Of a stretch of 64,000 nt of DNA, positions 1 through 11,099 are shown piece after piece. Numbering within the stretch: position 1 is the stretch's first letter; each line of letters opens with the position of its first letter. The notes under the pieces were generated by a model, which saw only the letters and a list, made by a program, of their open reading frames with translations, made no database searches and was not told the origin of the DNA. Position numbers and translations under genes: made by a program. Origin of the DNA: Hymenopus coronatus (lineage: Eukaryota > Arthropoda > Insecta > Mantodea > Hymenopodidae); the NCBI GenBank assembly GCA_030762935.1, contig CM060883.1:46244501-46308500 (forward strand), given 5' to 3'.

Positions 1-50
1 ACACCTTCTCTATGCACTATGTACCTATGGGCTATAGAAAATGAAAAAAA
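1..50 (-). mobile_element. HINE 5'-end fragment
   Basis: Decayed 5' hairpin of the HINE family, recognisable from CCTTCTCTATGCACTATG followed by TATAGAAAATGAAAAAAA. It continues beyond the window's left edge. Confidence 0.6.
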
Positions 51-479
51 GGTTTATAATATGAGTTATGAAACAGTCAGTATTATGACATCAGAATCTT
101 CAGAAGTCACGTGGACAGAATGTCCCAAGTAAGTAAATAAGTGAGACAGATACTCCCAACAAAATATGTTGCTTGTTTTTTCTCCCAGCGTAGGCAGATG
201 CTGCTTTTTGAGAAGTCAAGCCATTCGACAGATTGCAAGGGACGTAAGAGCCGCGAAGGGGAGGCAGGGAGAAGGCACCCTGCAATTTTCTCAAGTTGGC
301 AGGCCTTACTGCTTCGACTTCATTTTCTTGACATGCATTCTGCATCTTAAAGTTGGCATTCTTACGTCAAGACCGTTGTTCCATAGCACTCTATAACCAG
401 AGCAGACCTGACACGCTTACAGGGAATAATCAGATATTCCACAAAATCCTATTTATGTTGTCATTTATACAACTACAAT
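51..479. other. unassigned intergenic sequence
   Basis: No repeat family, tRNA-like box or conserved frame was recognised. The overlapping short frames on both strands (about 70-80 codons) show no domain and look like chance. Confidence 0.5.
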
Positions 480-1192
480 AAAAATCTTGTGTGTTCCATT
501 CACATGACTTTCTCTATATCTCTGTAACAAATTACTGTTAAAAATCTGATGTGTTCCATTCACATGACTTTCTCTATATCTCTGTAACAAATTCATATTA
601 AAAATCTGATGTGTTATATTCACATGACTTTCTCTATATCTCTGTAATAAATTACAGTAAAAAATCTTATGTGTTCCATTCACATGACTTTCTCTATATC
701 TCTGTAATAAATTACAGTCAAAAATCGTATGTGTTCCATTCACATGACTTTCTCTATATCTCTGTAACAAATTACTGTTAAAAATCGTATGTGTTCCATT
801 CACATGACTTTCTCTATATCTCTGTAACAAATTACTGTTAAAAATCTTATATGTTCCATTCACATGACTTTCTCTATATCTCTGTAATAAATTACTGTCA
901 AAAATCTTATGTGTTCCATTCACATGACTTTCTCTATATCTCTGTAATAAATTACCGTCAAAAATCTTATGTGTTCCATTCACATAACTTTCTCAATATC
1001 TCTGTAACAAATTACTGTTAAAAATCTTATGTGTTCCATTCACATGATTTTCTCTATATCTCTGTAACAAATGACTGTTAAAAATATTATGTGTTCCATT
1101 CACACGATTTTCTCAAAATCTTTGTAACAAATTACTGTTAAGATTCTTATGTGTTCCATTCACACAATTTTTTCCGCTCTTCCAAATACATT
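480..1192 (-). repeat. 60-bp tandem array of the HINE 3' terminus
   Basis: About twelve head-to-tail 60-bp units. Each carries the 3' hairpin (ATGTGTTCCATTCACAT), the subterminal repeat ACTTTCTCTA and the adjoining ATCTCTGTAACAAATTACTG. Units differ by a few substitutions. The last unit (1141 onward) is degraded and runs into a poly-T and the HINE body. Because 60 is divisible by three, the array gives a periodic 172-codon frame on the minus strand, which is an artefact and not a protein. Confidence 0.95.
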
Positions 1193-1466
1193 TTTTTTTT
1201 TTTTAACAAATACTATTCTTTTGTCTACATCATGCTAATCGAAATAAACTTTAGCAGAAATTATCTTATTACTTGCTTCCTTATAAGTAGAAGAGAGATA
1301 AGGGAGTACTTTATGCTAAAACGATAATCAAATCTTTTCAAAGTTGGTCGCTATGTGAAACAAGAGGGGTTCATTTCGCTTTCCTTTGAGAAAAGTTAGG
1401 TAGTTCGAAACTAAAACCATCAACAAGGTATATATCAAATTTACAATAAAAACCATACCTTTCACC
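480..1466 (-). mobile_element. HINE copy with tandemly amplified 3' end
   Basis: Reverse-strand HINE. Its 3' terminus has expanded into the 60-bp array listed separately. The body resumes near 1205 with family motifs (ATGCTAATCGA, TTAGCAGAAAT, CTTGCTTCCTTATAAGTAGAA) and stops near 1460, where another eroded copy begins. The 5' half is missing. Confidence 0.85.
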
Positions 1467-2283
1467 AGCTGTTCTATATACAAATTATTCTGACTAAAAA
1501 TTATTCTTTTATCTACATCACTAATCTAGATAAACATTAGCAGAAATTGTCTTATTACTTAATTCCTTATATATTGAAGGGAAGTAATGGGGCACAGTAT
1601 TCTAAAGTGATAGTCAAATCTTTCAAAATCAACTACTGTGTGAAACAATTGAGGTTCGGTTCGCTTTGCATGGTCCCTTTGAGAAAATTTAGGTTGTTCA
1701 AATCGAAACCAATGACAACGAATGTCTCAAAAACGATCAACTTAACAAGAAAAATGTATATGACATAAATTATGTGCTTTGACGAGATATACATTTTTTG
1801 TGCAGTAAGTTTCTGTGTATCTCTTGCAGTTTACAAGCTACACAAAAATTATCCAGAATGGAAACTATTCCAGAGATTATACCCAGAATATTCAACATAT
1901 GCATTTTATGCGTCATATAAACATATTTAATACAGGGTATTTTAATCAAAAGCGTTAGTACCATTTTTGATAAATCAACTTTTTTCATTTTTTCATGTAA
2001 GGTGTAGTCCGGGGGGGGGCGATTTTTCTCAAAAATTGTGTCACATCCTTGAAAGACACTAAACTTAAATACCAAGTTTGGTATTTTACCAACTTATCGT
2101 ATTTGAGTTATCGTGTACACAGATACACGGACCCACGGACACACACACGGACCTTCTTCTGAAAATGTTTTTTTATACAAGGCACCCTAAAACGTGTATT
2201 ATCAGAATAGGAATTTTGGGTGAAATGCAATACCTTCTGTATACATTTACATAGGTAATAAGTACGTGTAGAGAAAGTAAAAA
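1467..2283 (-). mobile_element. HINE copy, old, 3' end eroded
   Basis: Diverged reverse-strand copy. The body motifs, the microsatellite (CACGGACCCACGGACACACACACGG) in short form and the 5' end TAGAGAAAGTAAAA are present. The 3' hairpin is lost at the junction with the previous copy. Confidence 0.85.
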
Positions 2284-2406
2284 GATAACACATTGTTTAT
2301 ATTTATTTATCCTACAGATACTTATAATAGACACCGTTGCTATACAGAAACGACATAAGAAAACTTGGACATTAAATCAAGTGATAGTTATTAGCGCAAC
2401 AGGAGG

Positions 2407-2464
2407 GATAAAGTAAACAAACTTCACTCGTTGCTCCGGTAACGAGTGGGATAAAGTAAATAAA
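2407..2464. repeat. direct repeat flanking a short hairpin
   Basis: Two copies of GGATAAAGTAAAYAAA flank CACTCGTT...AACGAGTG, a perfect 8-bp stem with a short loop. The 3' end of a HINE abuts the right repeat. Origin unknown. Confidence 0.5.
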
Positions 2465-3300
2465 ATCTGATGTGTTACACTCACATGACTTTCTCTAGCT
2501 GTTCTTCAAACTTCTTACATAAGAGTATTCTTCGTTCTGCACCTTGCTAATCGAGGTACTCATTAGCACAATGTTATTATACTTGGTTCCTTATCAGTAG
2601 GAAGAAAATAAGGGAATACACTAAGCTAACCCGATAGTCAAATATTTTAAAAGCTTCTTTTCTTGGCCAGGAGTAGAACAAAAGAAAAACGGACACTCCC
2701 GTCTGAGAAAGGTATAAGTACTTCACAACTGAAGCTAATAACTATGAATACCAACAAAATGGTAAGCTCCACGAAAAAAATGTATATGACATAACTTGAG
2801 TATTTTAACAAGACCTACATATTTTGATTAATAAGTTTTTGTCTATCTCTTACGATTTACTAGTTATGCCAAATCAAGCAAAATTCATCCAGAATAAACA
2901 GGTCTTTAGAAGTTATTCCCAGAAAATTCAAGATATACATTTTATTTGTCAGGTAAATATCATTAATATACGGTATTTTTAAGAAAATCAAAATGTTCGA
3001 AAAAATGTTCCATGTAAAGGATAGCTTGGGGTGGGGGGATTTTTCTACAAAATCTTCGTGTCGCATCCCTGGAAGATACTAAACTTAAATACCAAGTTTG
3101 GTATTTTAGCTAGTTTTCATTTTGAGTTATCGTGTTCACAGACACACACACACGGATCTTTTTCTGAAAATGCTTTTTTTAGATACAGGAGGTTCTAAAA
3201 CATGTATTTCCTGTGAAATCTCGGTATCGAATTTTGGGTGGAATACAATACTTCTCTATCCCTACGTACATTGTACATACGGGGTTAGAGAATGTAAAAA
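2463..3300 (-). mobile_element. HINE copy, variant-hairpin subfamily
   Basis: Near-complete copy with both ends. Its 5' hairpin is the alternative form (CCCTACGTACATTGTACATA then CGGGG) in place of the ACTATGTACATAGT palindrome. The 3' part has subfamily-specific sequence (AGGTACTCATTAGCAC). Length about 840 bp. Confidence 0.88.
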
Positions 3301-4255
3301 TAAATGATTGATAGCTACAAATTCTTTCTAACCTTTTAACAGCAACATTTCTTCGTATCTGCCAGTCCTTAAATTGCTGAAACTCTTTTTCGTATAATTT
3401 CCGTGAAGTCGACGGTAATAAAGTCTCATTTTGCTTCATTTAATATATCATTTGGAACCAATATATTAACGTTCTCAACGTCCATCTTAAACTTAAATTA
3501 GTTTGAAACTAGCAGCAATAAAAACAAAATTAGTATTCATATATTGCCTACCATATTTTATACCTACCGCAAGTCAAATTTAATTTATTACTATGTGTCG
3601 TGAAATCATTAACTAAATATTTGTCATATATTTATGTATCATGTATCCCCTTTGAGTCACGTTTTAAAGCATTCTACTCATGGATAAACTCTCTATTTAT
3701 TCACTTGTATAATGAATAACTATTAATGAATTCTAAGTATAAATTGAGTTTGCTGTGACATTTCTTAACTTCTATGACTATCTTAGACAGTCATAGAAGA
3801 AGAAAAGGGGCCGAACTCTCCTATAACTCAATCTGTTCCGCTCTGTGGGAACGTGAATAATGAATGTATACCCTGGGATTACTGTCGATGTTATTATGTT
3901 TTTCTTTTTCTGCCCAACACATACCCCCGGGCCCCTGCCAAAAAAAAATTGCATCAACCGCTCTGAATTTTCAGAACCAGCCTGCCGGCGTGAAAAGAAG
4001 TGACGTCATGCAACATGGAACAACAGCACGATACTATGGAGCCTACTTTCCTTAGCCATATGGTACTTATAATAGCTCCAGTTTTAGAATCCAACTTTTG
4101 GGGGCTACGCGAGAAACAAAGCGCACCATAACATATTGTACGTTTATCTGTGGATTTTTAAGAGACATATTTGTCCCACTTATAGGCATTGTCTCATTAG
4201 TAACGCGTTTTTTAAGAAAAATAATTATTTGAAATGTGTTCTGACAAACAATTAA
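3301..4255. other. unassigned interval
   Basis: About 950 bp without a recognised repeat or gene. It contains a CRE-like palindrome TGACGTCA near 4001 and a GC-richer patch around 3925-4000 (CCAGCCTGCCGGCG). The part next to 4256 may be the 3' flank of the eroded mariner. The 63-codon frame at 3864-4055 has no recognisable domain. Confidence 0.4.
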
Positions 4256-5219
4256 CTAATCTTCAAAGTACAGACCATTAGATTCTATGGTCTTGAGCCA
4301 TCTTTCAGCGAGGTTTATTATCCCACGATGGTACCAGTCTCTGGTGTTTGATGCGAAGAATACGGCGAGACCCACTTTAACTGCTTCAATGCTGTCAAAA
4401 TGTATTCCACGTAGAAAATGCGCCATGTATCGAAAAAGACGATAAACTCATGGTGTGAGATCAGGGCTGTATGCTGGCAGTGGTAGCAATTCGATTCCTC
4501 CCAATTCCTGAATTTTTTCCATGGTTATTCGTGCAGTATGAGGTCTTGCATTGTCCTGTTGCAATGGAACTCTACTTCCGTTAACTAATGCTGGGTACCT
4601 CAGTCTCAAAAGTTCAAGAACTCGTCCTAGTTGTTGAGAATAAAGATCTGCATCAATCGCCCGCCCGTTTGGAACAAACTCCCAGTGAATCACAGCTTCA
4701 AAATTCCACCACACACACAACATTATTTTGGGACCGAACGGATCATTTTAACGATGACTTTGGCAGGTTGGCAGAGGTCAAGCCACTGTTTCGAGGCATC
4801 AGGGTTTCGGTAATATACCCATTTTTCATCACAAGTGACAATCTTCCTGATATATCTATCATCTATGAGATTACGGATAAGCTAACGACAGACATCCACT
4901 CTACGTTGCCTGTTGAGGTGTCAGTTCATAACGTACAGAACTACAGCTTCTGTGATTTCCCAAGTGTCTCAATGTGACGATGTGTGGTATCTTTTGATAC
5001 AACAAGTTCTTCTGAAAGTCTTCGGGTACTTTTTAGCGTAATTTCTTGCAAAACTTGGCGTGTATCCTCAATATTCCATACTTTAGGTCTTCTAGAACGT
5101 GGTAAATCTTTAGTGTTTTCGTCTCCATTGTTGAAACGTTGGAACCATCATTGTGCCACGCGCTCACTAACGACACCTTCTCGTTCCACTTCACAAATTC
5201 TTCGAGCTGAGGCAACGGC

Positions 5220-5220
<1 letters not shown>
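4256..5220 (-). pseudogene. mariner transposase pseudogene (DD34D type)
   Basis: Conceptual minus-strand translation follows a mariner transposase almost end to end. It begins inside the N-terminal helix-turn-helix region (EGVVSERVAQWWFQRFNNGD) and continues through the first catalytic Asp in a TCDEKWV motif and the second in QQDNARPHTA to a C-terminal YFED followed by a stop at 4256. Frameshifts and stops split it; the longest clean segment is 4448-4723. Just after SPDLTP, the codon before the third catalytic position is a stop and the third Asp itself reads Val (GTT), so the copy is dead. Roughly the first 20-25 residues are missing, cut at the TAA microsatellite. No terminal inverted repeat was found. 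Confidence 0.9.

Positions 5221-5273
<53 letters not shown>
5219..5273. repeat. (TAA)n microsatellite
   Basis: About 17 uninterrupted TAA/ATA triplets directly abutting the truncated 5' end of the mariner pseudogene. Confidence 0.95.
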
Positions 5274-5865
5274 GTGATGGTGTAGTAGAGCTTTAGAAGG
5301 ACTAAGTCCGAACTTTTTTATCTCCATTTTGTGGTTGTTTATAAACAACTGAAGACTGATACGTGCTCGCAATGTACGCAACACTAGCCATGGCATCCTG
5401 TAAACAGCATTGCCAAACCAAAGAAACTTAATACATTTTCAAAACAGCAAAATCAAAAAACCGACATTACTTATGAGGCAACCTAATACTATTGGGGCGT
5501 GCTGTAAACTACGCAATTTAGTAGAATTATTTAGGAGTTTAATTATTTCGAGATTTAGTATGAGGTATGAGTATGCTAGCGACGGGGACATCTCGGCAAC
5601 TGCGAACGAATATAAATCTACTGCTGCCTACTACCCCCCGGGGGACGGGATGAGAGGAGGGAAACCACAGGCCACAACACAGGAAACGATGGAGCTAAGC
5701 ACAGAGACACATGGAAGTCCTTAGTGGTGTTACTAGATGGCAGCCCTAGCGCGCCATGGAGGGTATATAAGCGCCAGGAGTCCGTCAGAAGAAGAAGAAT
5801 GCCTCTATGCAACTAAGGAGAAGGGGGTTTTACTAGGAGCAAGTGACCTTGCCATCTAGCTGCAA
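5274..5865. other. unassigned, GC-richer segment with TATA-like box
   Basis: Mostly unrecognised. From about 5570 to 5850 the base composition becomes GC-richer than the flanks, with a run of CCCCCCGGGGG and a TATA-like GGTATATAAG near 5760. This could be an old LTR or promoter remnant, but no paired LTR, primer-binding site or coding remnant was found. Confidence 0.3.
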
Positions 5866-6166
5866 AAAGTTCCATGTAAATGGTAGTTGGGGAAGGGGGA
5901 GATTTTCCTCAAAAGCTTCGTGAGGCATCCCTGGAAGATACTAAACTTAAATACCAAGTTTAGTATTTTACCTACTTTTCGTTTTTGAGTTATCGTGTTC
6001 AGAGACACGTGGACACACACGTACCTTTTTATGAAAATGCTTTTTTTTGGATACAGGGTACCCTAAAACAAATATTTCCAGTGAAATCTCGGTATCGAAT
6101 TTTTGGGTGGAGTGCAATACCTTCTCTATACACTATGTACATAGTACCTATAGAGAAAGTAAAAAC
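5866..6166 (-). mobile_element. HINE 5' fragment
   Basis: The 5' third of a HINE: TTCCATGTAAATGGTAG, the TACCAAGTTTAGTATTTT region, a short CA microsatellite, the TTCGATACCGAG block and the complete hairpin ending TAGAGAAAGTAAAAA. The body and 3' end are absent. Confidence 0.9.
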
Positions 6167-6840
6167 TGGACGCATCATATTAAAGGTATATATTGTTTGA
6201 ATCAGAAAACTCTAGAGAATTTAACCATGCCAAAAACGAAAGTTGTCATTTTTGATCCTTAATAGTACCTTGTACCCTTAACTCGCCCCGCTCTAGTCTC
6301 TATACTTTCTGGACTCCTGAGTTTGTGCTCGTCGAGATGACGTCCGCACCATTGTTTAAACCTCGTGTAGTGTGACGTACTCCTAAAGGTAAGATATGTA
6401 TATAATGTAAATTCAAATACTAATTAATCAATCTTAGATACTTCTTGTAAGAATCAGTTCCAGAATTACGTTCTTCCTAACAGTTTAAAATCCAAGACTA
6501 GTCATATCACCAACTTGTCCTGTGACGTAATCATGCAAAGCAGATTTGCTCGGAAACAAGTACAGCGTATAGTGCGGGGCACTGTTTACTCAGCACAACT
6601 GACGATGGAGCAGCTGATCGTACGGGACCAATTTAAGCAACACATTCTCTACTTTAAATCGTGTGTTATGAATCTTACACTATTGGCGATAGCTACAGGA
6701 TATAAAGACAAAAGAGAGTGTTTAATATTATTAATTTGATATAAAATAGCTGTAAACAGAAATTGACTTCATAGTACAAGAAACAAAATACTACCACTTA
6801 TCGCCTAACGAAATTGCACATAGAAAGCACTGAAAGGTGC
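6167..6840. other. unassigned interval
   Basis: No family motif, tRNA-like box or conserved frame was recognised. The short frame at 6515-6739 shows no domain. Confidence 0.5.
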
Positions 6841-7045
6841 TTACAGAATAACATTCTCTATTTGGATAGGTAAAGTCAGACTGACAAATGCAATGCCATA
6901 GCCGGGATTTGAGCCACAGATCTCGCGGTCTCTAGCAATATGCTGGCATGCTATTAAATTTCTCAACTGAATCGCACGTTTCCCGTTAACAAAACAAGGC
7001 GATCTAAAATTATTTTGATGTGACATACCCCGGAATTTATAGTAT
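6841..7045 (-). mobile_element. tRNA-derived SINE (family A), reverse copy
   Basis: Reverse-strand copy of the SINE seen intact at 51.3 kb. It reads back through the tail (GGATAGGTAAAGTCAGACTG), a tRNA-like B-box half (GCCGGGATTTGAGCCACAGA) and the upstream unit (TTATTTTGATGTGACATA). The A-box half is deleted. It lies head to head with the next feature. Confidence 0.7.
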
Positions 7046-7049
7046 AGCC

Positions 7050-7215
7050 AACTATGGAGAAATGTAATGCCACGCCGGTATTTTGCCACGGTAGCTCAGT
7101 GGTAGAGCAACCAACTAGAGACCGGGAGATTCGTGGTTCAAATTCCGACTATGGCATTGTCTGCCTCTACCTATCCAACTCCTATTCTACACACGACTTG
7201 AGTAAAAAAAAAAAA
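7050..7215 (+). mobile_element. tRNA-derived SINE (family A), forward copy
   Basis: A tRNA-like head at 7085-7158 has an A box (GTAGCTCAGTGGTAGAGCAA) and a B box (GGTTCAAATTCC). It is followed by the family tail CTACCTATCCAACTCCT and an A-rich end. The head resembles an elongator tRNA but the anticodon arm is not credible, so this is a SINE rather than a tRNA gene. Confidence 0.75.
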
Positions 7216-7243
7216 GCAATTACATTGAAACATTCTTTATATT

Positions 7244-7281
7244 GCCTACACTATATATAGTACGTATAGAGAAAGTAAAAA
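7244..7281 (-). mobile_element. solo HINE 5' hairpin
   Basis: Only the terminal hairpin remains, ending in GTATAGAGAAAGTAAAAA, directly after the SINE's A-rich tail. Confidence 0.65.
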
Positions 7282-7697
7282 TTGCCTTATTAAGTGATTC
7301 TTTCTCCTTCGATTATGCGTGAGTCATAAACCGATTATTTTGTGTAATGTGATATTATAATTCATCAATACGCTTGAAATTAAGTCCATAATACTTTAGT
7401 GAGACTGGTTCAAGAATTATGAATTTGGAACGTATTTCAGCAAACTAGCTTTTCCCCATGGCTTGGCCCGCGTATACGTTCATTTACATCGTATTACGAG
7501 CTTCACATGCCATTTAATCCACCAACCCCTATACCAAATACAGAGTTTCATCTTCTGCAACTAATCTCTGCACTACAGAACTACTTCTGGCAGTTTGAGG
7601 GTGTCGCAGAGTTAGATCGGAACATTTCTACACCTAGAGTCAGCAGTTCGACTTCCTTCCTTCTACACATTTATTCAATCGTCCACAAAACGTTATA
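7282..7697. other. unassigned interval
   Basis: No feature recognised. A 63-codon frame at 7507-7698 has no recognisable domain and no supporting signals. Confidence 0.45.
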
Positions 7698-8308
7698 GCT
7701 CACCTCTGCAGTGTGGTGGTAATGTATCTGCCTCACGTTCAACAAGTCCGGAATTCGAATTTCGGCTAGAGAGAATTATTCAGAAAAGGATTTTCCCGAT
7801 GTTTTTTTTTTTCTCTTGAGCAGAAGCCATATGGACCCTGGGTTCATTTAAGCATAATTTCACTCATTTCATTTAATTTCGGTTAGGGTGACTTATCCAG
7901 AAAACGTTTCTTTCCAATGTTTTTCTTGTTCTGAGAAGACAAATATGGATGACTTTAAGTTCTATGGACCCGGAGCTCATTTAAGTATCAATTCACTCAT
8001 TTCAATTAGTTTCAGTTTGGTTGAGTTATTCGAATAATGACTTTTTCTGGTGTTTTTCTTTTCCTGAGAAGAATAATATTGGATAACTCTTAGCTTTATG
8101 ACCTCATTAAGCTCATTTAAGTATAATTTCACTCATATCATTTAATTTCCGTTAGATAGAGTTATCCGGAGTTTTTCTTCTACCGAGAAGTTAAATATCG
8201 GATAATTCTAAGCTCTATAGACCCCGGGCTCATTTCAGCATCATTTCACTCATTTCAATGATCCCTTGTTCGATATGACCTACCAGGTTAAAGGACTTTA
8301 GACATAAA
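7698..8308 (+). mobile_element. tRNA-derived SINE (family B) with multiplied tail
   Basis: The tRNA-like head (GCAGTGTGGTGGTAATGTAT, then a degenerate B box GGAATTCGAATTTC) matches the head of the SINE at 19952. The body unit (GAGTTATYCRGA...CTGAGAAGA...TCATTTAAGCATCATTTCAC) occurs about four times in tandem instead of once, starting near 7761, 7877, 8010 and 8147. It ends with the family end GACCTACCAGGTTAAAGGAC. Confidence 0.75.
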
Positions 8309-8492
8309 ATGTTCATGAAAACCTCACTCCCAAAGCTACAATTTGCATGGAAAAGAATGCGTTACATTTTATGTTGTAAAATATGGTTTAAATAATTCAT
8401 TTTAAACACAATACATTTAATATATTATGTGATTATCAAAATACACAGTTTGATTTTGGGAAGAAAGAATACATTTAGTATAAGTTTGTATC

Positions 8493-9391
8493 TGGTAGAA
8501 ACTCTGATGTCCTCCGTTCATATTCTTCATGCTAATTCAGATAAAAGTTAGCAGAAATGGTCTAAACGATAGTCAAATCTTTTAAAACCTGTTGCTACGT
8601 GATTGAAATTCGACTGTATTTGAGTGATAAGGAGTAAAAATTAGCAGAAATAGTTTTATTACTTGTCTCCTTGTAAGTAGAAGCGAAATAAGGGAGTACA
8701 ACAGGTTAAAGTGAAAGTCAAAAGCTGGTTGCTATGTAACTGATGTTCCTTTGTTTGTATGGACAGGAGTTGACAAATTCCTGTATGAGAAAGTATAAGT
8801 TTTTCAAAACTGAAACCAAGAAAAAGGAATATCTCAAAAGCGATCAACTCCACGAAAAAAATGTGTATAACATAAATTGTGTGTTTTAACGTGCTCTATA
8901 TTTTTGGTATGTTAAGCTTTTGTCCTTCTCTTACGGTTTAGTAGTTATGAAAAATTCATCCAGAATAAAGTAGGCTTCAGAGGCTATTCCCAGAAAATTC
9001 AAGATATACATTTCATTTGTCAGATAAATATCTTTAATATACGAAATTTTAATCAAAATCATTAGAGCCATTTTTGAGAAAATCAAAATTTTCGAAAAAA
9101 GTTCCATGTAAAGATAATTGGGGGGGAGGAATTTTTCTCAAAATCTTCGTGTCGCATCCCTGGAAGATACTAAACTTACATACCAAGTTTGGTATTTTAG
9201 CGACTTTTCGTTTTTGAGTTAACGTGTTCACAGACACACGGACAAACGGACCTTTTTGTGAAAATGCTTTTTTTGGTTACAGGGGGACCCTAAAACATAT
9301 ATATCCGGTGAAATCTCAGTATCGAATTTTTTGGTGGAGTGCAATACATTCTCTATTTACTATGTATATAGTAAGTATAGAGAAAGCAAAA
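8493..9391 (-). mobile_element. HINE copy plus older 3' remnant
   Basis: Positions 8493-8632 hold a deleted older 3' remnant (CTCTGATGTCC...GCTAATTCAG). From 8636 a reverse copy runs through the body, microsatellite and 5' hairpin to TATAGAGAAAGCAAAAA. The true 3' hairpin of the main copy is missing. Confidence 0.85.
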
Positions 9392-9636
9392 AGATCTGAT
9401 GTGTTCCATTCACATGAGTTTCTATATATCACTGCATCAAATTATTCTATTTACTTCATCTAATGGAGCAAACATTAGAAGAAATAGTATTATTACTTGC
9501 TTCCTTGTTTGTAGAAGCGAAATATGGGGGTACCATGAGTTAAAGTGATAGTCAAAAGCTGGTTGCTCTGAGACTGAAGTTCCTTTGTATGGACACGAGT
9601 TCACAAAATCCTGTATGAGAAAAGTATAAGTTTTTT
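9392..9636 (-). mobile_element. HINE host copy, left part (interrupted)
   Basis: The 3' part of a reverse copy, broken at AAGTATAAGTTTTTT by insertion of a forward HINE. It resumes at 10501. Its 3' end abuts the 5' end of the preceding copy through the shared T/A tract. Confidence 0.92.
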
Positions 9637-10500
9637 ACTTTCTCTATAATCACTATGTACATAGTGTATAGAGAATGTATTGCACTCCACCAAAAAATTC
9701 GATACCGAGATTTCACCGGAAATATATGTTTTAGGGTCCCCTGTATCCAAAAAAAGTATTTTCAAAAAAAGGTCTGTGTATGTGTGTGTGTGTCCGTGTG
9801 TTCGTGTGTCTGTGAACACGATAACTCAAAAACGAAAAGTCGGTAAAATACCAAACTTGGTATTTAAGATTAGTATCTTCCAGAGATGCGACACGAAGAT
9901 TTTGAGAAAAATCCCCCCACCCCAAACTACCCTTTATATGGAACTTTTTTCGAAAATTTTGATTTTCTAAAAAATGGCTCTAACGATTTTGACTAAAATA
10001 TCGTATATTAGACACTTATCTGACAAATGAAATGTATATCTTGAATGTTCTGGGAATAGCCTCTGAAGACTACTTTATTCTGGATGAATTTTTCATAACT
10101 ACTAAACCGTAAGAGATGGACAAAAACTTGACACACACAAAATGTAGAGCACGTTAAAACACACAATTTGTGTTATACACATTTTTTTCGTGGAGCTGAT
10201 CGTTTTTGAGATATTCCTTTTTATTGGTTTCAGCTTTGAAAAACTTACACTTTTCTCATACAGGAATTTGTCAACTCCTGTCAATACAAACTAAGGAACA
10301 TCAGTCACATAGCAACCAGCTTTTGGCTTTCACTTTAACCTATGGTACTCCCTTATTTCGGTTCTACTTACTATAAAGCAAGAAATAAGATTATTTCTGC
10401 TAATTTTTCTCGATTAGCATGAAATAAATAAAAGATAAGCTTATTAACAATAATAATTTACAGAGATATAGAGAAAGTCATGTGATGGTAACACATAAGA
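9637..10500 (+). mobile_element. HINE copy, complete, nested in another HINE
   Basis: Complete 864-bp forward copy that starts exactly at ACTTTCTCTATAATCACT and ends ACACATAAGA before TTTT. Because it sits inside a reverse HINE, both ends are defined by the interruption. It has the full architecture: 5' hairpin, GTGTGTGTGTGTCCGTGTG microsatellite, body, TAGAGAAAGTC and 3' hairpin. Confidence 0.95.
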
Positions 10501-11095
10501 TTTTATAGCTGAAACCAAAAAAAAAAAAAACAAAAAAAAAAAAAAAAAAACAAACGAATATCTCAAAAAATTCAACTCCACGAAATATATTGTGTGTTTT
10601 AAGGTGATCTACATTTGTTGTTTGGTAAAGTTTTCGTCCATCTCTTACGGTTTAGCAGTAAAATTGACCCAGAATAAAGTAGTCTTCAGAGACTATTCCC
10701 AGAAAATTCAAAATATACATTTTATTTGTCAGGTAAATATCTTTAGTATGCAATATTTTAATCAAAATCGTTAGAGCCATTTTTGAGAAAATCAAAATTT
10801 TCGAAAATGTTCCATGTAAAGGGTAGTTTGGGGTGGGGGGATTTTTCTCAAAATCTTCGTGTCGCATCCCTGGAAGATACTAAACTTAAATACCAAGTTT
10901 GGTATTTTACCGACTTTTCGTTTTTGAGGTTTCGTTTTCACACACACACGGACACACATACAAGAACCTTTTTCTGAAAATGCTGGATACAGGGGACTCT
11001 AAAATATATTTCCGGTGAAATCTTGGTATCGAATTTTTTGGTGGAGTGCAATACCTTCTCTATACACTATATACATAGCACGTATAGAGAAAGTA
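10501..11095 (-). mobile_element. HINE host copy, right part
   Basis: Continuation of the interrupted reverse copy from TATAGCTGAAACC through an expanded A-rich stretch (10515-10553), body, microsatellite and 5' hairpin ending TATAGAGAAAGTAAT. Confidence 0.92.
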
Positions 11096-11099
11096 ATAA

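Noticed and set aside
465..983. 172-codon minus-strand frame with a repeating 20-residue motif
   Set aside because: It is the translation of the 60-bp HINE-end array. The period is divisible by three, so the frame stays open without selection.
480..1192. CRISPR array
   Set aside because: Units are contiguous with no unique spacers, and the context is a eukaryotic transposon.
5570..5850. LTR retrotransposon
   Set aside because: The TATA-like box and composition are suggestive, but no second LTR, primer-binding site, polypurine tract or gag/pol remnant was found.
9637..10500. Classifying the HINE family as ordinary TIR DNA transposons or MITEs
   Set aside because: The inverted repeats are not both terminal (the 3' one lies inside the hairpin), and no target duplication is seen at the nested sites.
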